From assembly GCF_021502675.1 (NCBI RefSeq), contig NZ_JAKFHA010000011.1:179189-240918 (forward strand): 61,730 nt of DNA. The letters run 5' to 3'. Positions 54,739 through 61,730 of this stretch are shown in pieces. Numbering within the stretch: position 1 is the first letter of the stretch; every line of letters begins with the position of its first letter. The notes under the pieces were generated by a model. It had not been told where the DNA came from, did no database searches, and saw only the letters and a list, made by a program, of their open reading frames with translations. The DNA is from Yinghuangia soli (GTDB lineage Bacteria > Actinomycetota > Actinomycetes > Streptomycetales > Streptomycetaceae). Position numbers and translations under genes: made by a program.

Positions 54739-55034
54739 ACCCGGCGAACTATCTGTTCTTGTCGGCCTTGCTGTTCACCATCGGGGCCGCCGGCGTGCTG
54801 CTGCGCCGCAACGCGATCGTGGTGTTCATGTGCGTGGAGCTGATGCTCAACGCGACCAACCTGGCGTTCGTGACGTTCGCCCGCATGCACGGCAACTACG
54901 ACGGCCAGATCATCGCGTTCTTCACGATGGTCGTCGCGGCCGCGGAGGTCGTGGTCGGATTGTCCATCATCATCGCGATCTTCCGGTCCCGCCGGACGGC
55001 CTCGGTGGACGACGCCAACCTGATGAAGTGGTAG
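54735..55034 (+). CDS. nuoK: NADH-quinone oxidoreductase subunit K (NuoK)
   Basis: 99 residues, three helices with the conserved Glu in [18 protein letters not shown] and a second in [16 protein letters not shown], both needed for proton pumping. It starts within the nuoJ stop. AAGGAG precedes it. Confidence 0.96.
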   Translation: MNPANYLFLSALLFTIGAAGVLLRRNAIVVFMCVELMLNATNLAFVTFARMHGNYDGQIIAFFTMVVAAAEVVVGLSIIIAIFRSRRTASVDDANLMKW

Positions 55035-55041
55035 GGGACTG

Positions 55042-57033
<1,992 letters not shown>

Positions 57034-57097
57034 TGGCCCGTCGGTTCGGTTGCAGGGCAGGACTCGGCGCAGGACGCGGCGCGGCGGAGGGATTGCG

Positions 57098-58738
57098 ATG
57101 AACGGCGACTTCCCCTGGCTGACCGTGATGGCCGCCCTGCCCTTCGTGGGCGGCCTCGTGGTCGCCGCGCTGCCGGCCGGCAAGCGGGTGCTGGCCAAGA
57201 ACACCGCCCTTGCGGTGACCCTGGCCGAACTCGTGCTGGCCATCATCGTGACGGTGAAGTTCTCGCCGGACGGCGACCGCTTCCAGTTCACCGAGTCGTA
57301 CGCGTGGATCAAGTCGTTCGGCGTGCACTGGTCGCTCGGCGTGGACGGCATCGGCCTGGTGCTGATCCTGCTCACCGCGGCGCTCATGCCGATCCTGGTG
57401 CTGGCCTCGTGGCACGACGCGGACACCCCGCAGGTCTCCGCGTCCGGCGAGGCCCCGTCGGGCAAGGCCGCGCCGCGCTCCACGCACGCGTTCTTCGCGC
57501 TCATGCTGATGGTCGAGGCGATGGTGGTGGTGTCGTTCGCGGCCACCGACATCTTCGTCTTCTACATCTTCTTCGAGGCCATGCTCATCCCGATGTACTT
57601 CCTCATCGGCGGCTTCGGCGGGGCGCAGCGCTCGTACGCGGCAGTGAAGTTCCTGCTCTACAACCTGCTCGGCGGCCTGGTCATGCTGGCCGCGGTGGTG
57701 GCGCTGTACGTGGTCACCGCGAACCACGACCTGGGCGGCACCGGGCAGGGCACCTTCGACCTGGTGCGCATCTCGCAGGCGGTGGCGACCGGCGAGCTGG
57801 ACATGAACCCGACCGCCGAGAAGGCGATGTTCCTCGGCTTCATGTTCGCGTTCGCCATCAAGGCGCCGCTGTGGCCGTTCCACACCTGGCTGCCGGACAC
57901 CATGACCGAGGCCACCCCGGGCGTCGCGGTGCTGGTGACCGCGATGGTCGACAAGGTCGGCACGTTCGCGATGCTGCGGTTCTGCCTGGAGATCTTCCCC
58001 GACGCCTCCAAGACGTTCGCCCCGGTGATCGTCACGCTGGCGGTCATCGGGATCATCTACGGCGCGCTGCTCGCGGTGGGCCAGACCGACATCAAGCGCC
58101 TGATCGCGTACACCTCGATCTCGCACTTCGGCTTCATCATCATGGGCATCTTCGCGATGACCACGCAGGGCCACTCGGGCGCCACGCTCTACATGATCAA
58201 CCACGGGTTCTCGACGGCGGCGCTGCTGCTGATCGCGGGCTTCCTGATCTCGCGGCGGGGCAGCAAGACGATCGCCGACTTCGGCGGCGTGCAGAAGGTC
58301 GCACCGGTGCTGGCCGGGACGTTCCTGGTGGCCGGCCTGGCCACCTTGTCGCTGCCCGGACTGGCGCCGTTCGTCAGCGAGTTCCTGGTGCTGGTCGGCA
58401 CGTACTCGCGCTACGAGGCGGCCGGCCTCTTCGCGACGGTCGGCATCATCCTGGCCGCGCTGTACGTCCTGGTGCTGTACCAACGCACCATGACGGGGCC
58501 GGTCAAGGCCGGGGTCGAGAAGATCCGTGACCTGAACGTCCGCGAACTGGTCGTGGTGGCCCCGCTGATGGCGGTGCTGCTGGTGCTCGGCGTCTACCCG
58601 AAGCCGATCCTGGACGTGGTCAACCCGGCGGTCGAGGAGACCATGAGCCAGGTCGAGCGCACCGACCCGAAGCCCTCGAACCCGATCGTGCCGGCAGCGC
58701 AGCCGCTGGCGGCCGAGACCCACGGAGGCAGCAAGTGA
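57098..58738 (+). CDS. nuoM: NADH-quinone oxidoreductase subunit M (NuoM)
   Basis: 546 residues; antiporter-like proton channel. ATG 57098 follows GGAGGG by 6 nt. The pumping Glu is in FVFYIFFEAMLIPMYFLIGG, the Lys in AFAIKAPLWPFHTWLPDTMT, and QTDIKRLIAYTSISHFGFI is the family segment. The stop overlaps nuoN (GTGA). Confidence 0.95.
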   Translation: MNGDFPWLTVMAALPFVGGLVVAALPAGKRVLAKNTALAVTLAELVLAIIVTVKFSPDGDRFQFTESYAWIKSFGVHWSLGVDGIGLVLILLTAALMPILVLASWHDADTPQVSASGEAPSGKAAPRSTHAFFALMLMVEAMVVVSFAATDIFVFYIFFEAMLIPMYFLIGGFGGAQRSYAAVKFLLYNLLGGLVMLAAVVALYVVTANHDLGGTGQGTFDLVRISQAVATGELDMNPTAEKAMFLGFMFAFAIKAPLWPFHTWLPDTMTEATPGVAVLVTAMVDKVGTFAMLRFCLEIFPDASKTFAPVIVTLAVIGIIYGALLAVGQTDIKRLIAYTSISHFGFIIMGIFAMTTQGHSGATLYMINHGFSTAALLLIAGFLISRRGSKTIADFGGVQKVAPVLAGTFLVAGLATLSLPGLAPFVSEFLVLVGTYSRYEAAGLFATVGIILAALYVLVLYQRTMTGPVKAGVEKIRDLNVRELVVVAPLMAVLLVLGVYPKPILDVVNPAVEETMSQVERTDPKPSNPIVPAAQPLAAETHGGSK

Positions 58739-60294
58739 GCGAGGGTCTTCAGCTCGCCGTCGAGAAGATCGACACACCGACGATCGAGTACGCCGAGCTC
58801 GCGCCGATGCTCATCGTGTTCGGCGTGGCGGTGGCGGGGGTGCTCGTCGAGGCGTTCGTGCCGCGCAAGGCGCGCTACGCCACGCACCTGGTGCTCGCGC
58901 TGGGCGGAATGGCGGCGGCCTTCGCCGCGGTGGTCGCGCTGGCCGGCGAGCAGGAGGTGGCCGCGGTGGGCGCGGTCGCCGTCGACGGCCCGTCGCTGTT
59001 CCTGCAGGGCACGCTGCTGCTGCTCGGCATCGTCTCGGTCATGCTCATCGCGGAGCGCCGCCTGGAGCACGGCGGCGACGCGTTCGCGCCGCAGGCGGCC
59101 GCGGCACCGGGCAGCGAGGCCGAGAAGGAGGCCACCGCGGCCAACCTGCACCAGACCGAGGTCTTCCCGCTGACGATGTTCGCGCTGGGCGGCATGCTGC
59201 TGTTCCCGGCCTCGAACGACCTGCTGACGATGTTCGTGGCCCTCGAGGTCATGTCGCTGCCGCTGTACCTGCTGTGCGGCCTGGCCCGGCGCCGCCGGAT
59301 GCTGTCCCAGGAAGCCGCCCTCAAGTACTTCCTGCTGGGTGCCTTCTCGTCGGCGTTCTTCCTGTTCGGCGTGGCCATGCTGTACGGCTACTCGGGCAGC
59401 CTGAAGCTGGACCGGATCGCGGTCGCCACGGGCGGCGCGATGGACAACGACGCGCTGCTGCTGATCGGCATGGCGATGGTTGCGGTCGGCCTGCTCTTCA
59501 AGGTCGGCGCGGTGCCGTTCCACTCGTGGACCCCGGACGTGTACCAGGGCGCGCCGACCCCGATCACCGGCTTCATGGCGGCGGCCACCAAGGTCGCGGC
59601 GTTCGGTGCGCTCCTGCGGTTCTTCTACGTGGCGATGCCAGGCATGAAGTGGGACTGGCGTCCGGTGATGGTCGGCGTCGCCATCGTCACCATGATCGCC
59701 GGTGCGGTCATCGCGATCACCCAGACGGACGTCAAACGCATGCTCGCGTACTCGTCGGTCGCGCACGCCGGGTTCATCCTGACCGGCATGCTGGCCGCGA
59801 ACGAGGCCGGCGCGTCGTCCACGCTGTTCTATTTGGTCGCGTACGGATTCGTCACTCTCGGTGCTTTTGCGGTGGTCACCCTGGTCCGCGACGCGGGCGG
59901 CGAAGCCACGCATTTGTCCCGCTGGGCGGGCCTGGGACGGCGTTCCCCGCTCCTCGCGGGCGTCTTCGCCCTGTTCCTTCTCGCCTTCGCCGGAATCCCC
60001 CTGACCAGCGGTTTCACCGGAAAGTTCGCGGTGTTCCAGGCGGCCGCGGATGGCGGCGCAGGATCGCTTGTGATCGTGGGTGTGCTGTGTTCTGCCATCG
60101 CCGCGTTCTTCTATGTCCGGGTCATCGTTTTGATGTTCTTCTCGGAGCCGCGCGCCGACGGACCGACCGTGGTCGTGCCGAGTGTCCTGACCACCGCTGC
60201 CATCGCGTTGGGGGTAGCGGTTACGGTGGTCCTTGGCATCCTGCCGCAGCCGGTCCTTGACCTCGCGGACAAGGCCAGCCTGTTCGTCCATTAG
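58735..60294 (+). CDS. nuoN: NADH-quinone oxidoreductase subunit N (NuoN)
   Basis: 519 residues; third antiporter-like channel and last gene of the operon. LTMFVALEVMSLPLYLLCGL, FKVGAVPFHSWTPDVYQGAP and QTDVKRMLAYSSVAHAGFIL are conserved. Codon third positions become slightly less GC-biased after about 59820. A small hairpin follows at 60301-60317. Confidence 0.95.
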   Translation: MSEGLQLAVEKIDTPTIEYAELAPMLIVFGVAVAGVLVEAFVPRKARYATHLVLALGGMAAAFAAVVALAGEQEVAAVGAVAVDGPSLFLQGTLLLLGIVSVMLIAERRLEHGGDAFAPQAAAAPGSEAEKEATAANLHQTEVFPLTMFALGGMLLFPASNDLLTMFVALEVMSLPLYLLCGLARRRRMLSQEAALKYFLLGAFSSAFFLFGVAMLYGYSGSLKLDRIAVATGGAMDNDALLLIGMAMVAVGLLFKVGAVPFHSWTPDVYQGAPTPITGFMAAATKVAAFGALLRFFYVAMPGMKWDWRPVMVGVAIVTMIAGAVIAITQTDVKRMLAYSSVAHAGFILTGMLAANEAGASSTLFYLVAYGFVTLGAFAVVTLVRDAGGEATHLSRWAGLGRRSPLLAGVFALFLLAFAGIPLTSGFTGKFAVFQAAADGGAGSLVIVGVLCSAIAAFFYVRVIVLMFFSEPRADGPTVVVPSVLTTAAIALGVAVTVVLGILPQPVLDLADKASLFVH

Positions 60295-60300
60295 CAGCAG

Positions 60301-60317
60301 GCGCAGTGACACTGCGC
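60301..60317. promoter_or_regulatory. small hairpin between nuoN and the polyprenyl synthase gene
   Basis: GCGCAGT-GAC-ACTGCGC, a 7-bp stem with a 3-nt loop, 6 bp after the nuoN stop. It is too short to be a confident terminator; a processing site or partial terminator is possible. Confidence 0.4.
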
Positions 60318-60338
60318 GATCATGAGGAGAGCACCGGC

Positions 60339-61337
60339 ATGACGATCGTGGGGCCCTTCGGGCTGAGCGTCCATGACGGTGAGCTCGATGCGGAGATCCG
60401 CGCCGGGATGGCGGCGGTGGAGCAGGAGCTCCTCGCCGCCACCAAGAGCGAGTTCCCGTACCTGACCCAGACATCGCGCCACCTGGTGGAGGCGGGCGGG
60501 AAGCGCTTCCGCCCGCTCCTCACCCTTTTGGCCGCGCAATTCGGCGACCCGCAGGCCCCCGGCGTGGTGCCGGCCGCCGTCGTCTGCGAGCTGACCCACC
60601 TGGCCACGCTCTACCACGACGACGTCATGGACGAGGCCGCCCTGCGCCGCGGCGCCCCCAGCGCGAACGCCCGCTGGGACAACTCGGTGGCGATCCTCAC
60701 CGGCGACTTCCTGTTCGCCAAGGCCTCCGAGATCGTCGCCGACCTCGGCGACGAGGCGGTCCGCATCCAGGCCCGCGCCTTCGCCCGCCTGGTCACCGGC
60801 CAGATCCGCGAGACGGTCGGCCCGAACCCCGGCGACGACCCGGTCCAGCACTATCTCTCGGTCATCGCCGACAAGACCGGCTCGCTGATCGCCACGTCCG
60901 GCCAGTTCGGCGCCATGTTCGCCGGGGCCGACGAGCACGTCGTCGAGATCCTCACCCGCTACGGCGAGCGCATCGGCGTCGCCTTCCAGCTCGCCGACGA
61001 CGTCCTCGACATCGCCAGCGACTCCACCGAGTCCGGCAAGACCCCCGGCACCGACCTCCGCGAAGGCGTCCCGACCCTCCCGGTCCTCCACCTCCGCGCG
61101 GCCGCCCAGCCCGAGGACGCCCACCTCCTGGACCTCCTCTCCGCCCCCCTCACCGACGACGACCGGCACGCCGAGGCCCTCCGCCTCCTCCGCGCCCACC
61201 CGGCCCTGGAGAAGGCCCGCCAGGACACCCGCCGCTACGCCGAAGAGGCCCGCGACGTCCTGACCCCCCTCCCCGACGGCCCGGCCAAGACCGCCCTCGC
61301 CTCCCTCTGCGAACTCGTCGTCGAACGCAGCTGCTGA
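60339..61337 (+). CDS. trans-polyprenyl diphosphate synthase (menaquinone side chain)
   Basis: 332 residues from ATG 60339, 9 nt after GAGGAG; an earlier ATG at 60306 lacks a ribosome site and sits in the hairpin. The two Asp-rich motifs are DDVMD (94-98) and DDVLD (about 220-224), with GGKRFRP between the N-terminal helices. Small residues before the first motif (HLATLYHDD) fit long-chain products (hepta- to nonaprenyl). It most likely supplies the chain that MqnP attaches. It may be partly co-transcribed with nuo, given the 45-bp gap. Confidence 0.92.
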   Translation: MTIVGPFGLSVHDGELDAEIRAGMAAVEQELLAATKSEFPYLTQTSRHLVEAGGKRFRPLLTLLAAQFGDPQAPGVVPAAVVCELTHLATLYHDDVMDEAALRRGAPSANARWDNSVAILTGDFLFAKASEIVADLGDEAVRIQARAFARLVTGQIRETVGPNPGDDPVQHYLSVIADKTGSLIATSGQFGAMFAGADEHVVEILTRYGERIGVAFQLADDVLDIASDSTESGKTPGTDLREGVPTLPVLHLRAAAQPEDAHLLDLLSAPLTDDDRHAEALRLLRAHPALEKARQDTRRYAEEARDVLTPLPDGPAKTALASLCELVVERSC

Positions 61338-61383
61338 CAGCCTCCGCCCGCAGGCCGCAGAGCGGCGACAAGGACACACGACA

Positions 61384-61413
61384 AGCGCCGCCGCCCACCC
61401 GGGCGGCGGCGCT
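61384..61413 (+). terminator. terminator after the polyprenyl synthase gene
   Basis: A 13-bp stem: AGCGCCGCCGCCC with GGGCGGCGGCGCT, loop ACCC. Confidence 0.9.
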
Positions 61414-61730
61414 GTCCCGTGTGGGCGGGCCAAGGCCGGAGGAAGGCTTAAGGCGGCCCCAGAGGCCATGCTCCACCGGAAGCGACACCCCGAGGACCGC
61501 ACGGCCGCCCGCCTGCGCAAGGAATCCCGAGACGGTCTCAGCCAGGGGTCGGGGTCGATGACCATGCGGCGACGCCCGCGAAACGCGGGCGCGGCCGCAC
61601 GTACCCCCGCGTGCTGACCGTGCCTGGGATCAAGGCCAGGGGATGTCGCTGCGCCCGCCTGAGGGGCGCAGCGACATCAGAGCTCCAGAGGGCGTACGTC
61701 CTGTGCCACCCCGCGTCAGATGAGTTGAGG
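61414..61730. other. 317-bp right edge, no supported gene
   Basis: No gene with a start signal is visible. GCCCGCGAAACGCGGGC (near 61576) is a small hairpin, and a strong hairpin lies at 61642-61678. The last bases could read as the C-terminal end of a minus-strand gene entering from outside, but too little is present to tell. Confidence 0.5.
61642..61678 (-). terminator. terminator, probably for a minus-strand gene beyond the window
   Basis: A 15-bp stem: GATGTCGCTGCGCCC (61642-61656) with GGGCGCAGCGACATC (61664-61678). The synthase already has its own terminator 230 bp upstream, so this one more likely serves a gene from the right. The strand is a guess. Confidence 0.7.

Noticed and set aside
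61690-61730. C-terminal end of a minus-strand gene at the right edge
   Set aside because: Only a dozen codons would be visible and nothing identifies them. The hairpin at 61642-61678 is suggestive but not enough.

Overview
The window is very GC-rich with tight operons, GTG/TTG starts and futalosine-pathway menaquinone genes beside a 14-gene complex I operon. This gene set and order suggest a Streptomycetales actinobacterium (Streptomyces or a close relative). I cannot fix the genus. All identifications rest on motifs read from the sequence and on knowledge of the families; no search was run.

Layout. 1-4430: a GC-homopolymer edge, then a small membrane protein and two overlapping DUF4139 (MuiA-like) genes on the minus strand. 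4583-12033: late menaquinone genes mqnL-mqnP, a lipoprotein/rhomboid pair, mqnM, a 43-residue protein diverging from an Lrp/AsnC regulator, mqnE, a strong terminator and a 13-bp tandem repeat array. 12214-18184: a DoxX-like membrane protein behind a perfect Rex-type operator, a DUF4229 protein, a Cys-containing leader peptide with hairpin upstream of a DAACS symporter, then a small islet bracketed by two 105-bp near-identical direct repeats. 18293-24428: a lipase lipoprotein behind a KstR-type palindrome, a low-complexity membrane protein, mqnA, a flavin-fold protein behind a 24-bp palindrome, and mqnC. 24488-32473: an amidohydrolase that may be the aminofutalosine deaminase, menG, a dimethylformamidase-like lipoprotein, a MOSC protein, a geranylgeranyl-reductase-type flavoprotein, a glycosyltransferase and a macro-domain protein. 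32501-43462: two paralogous lipoproteins, a small secreted Cys protein, a MacB-like export operon, an acyltransferase, and a large sorbosone-dehydrogenase/PKD/LGFP protein. 43506-60294: nuoA to nuoN with a Rex-like site upstream. 60339-61337: a polyprenyl diphosphate synthase, followed by terminators.

How it fits together. MqnA, MqnE, a deaminase and MqnC build the naphthoate precursor (mqnB and mqnD are not here). MqnP attaches the prenyl chain made by the polyprenyl synthase, MqnL with the MqnM cofactor decarboxylates, MenG methylates, and the reductase probably saturates the side chain. The product is the electron acceptor for the NADH dehydrogenase encoded at the right end. Two Rex-type sites (before the DoxX-like gene and before nuoA) suggest NADH/NAD+-responsive control of part of this region. 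The items most worth following are the perfect Rex-type operator at 12214-12233, the leader peptide at 13849-13971, and the direct-repeat-bounded islet at 15515-17001.
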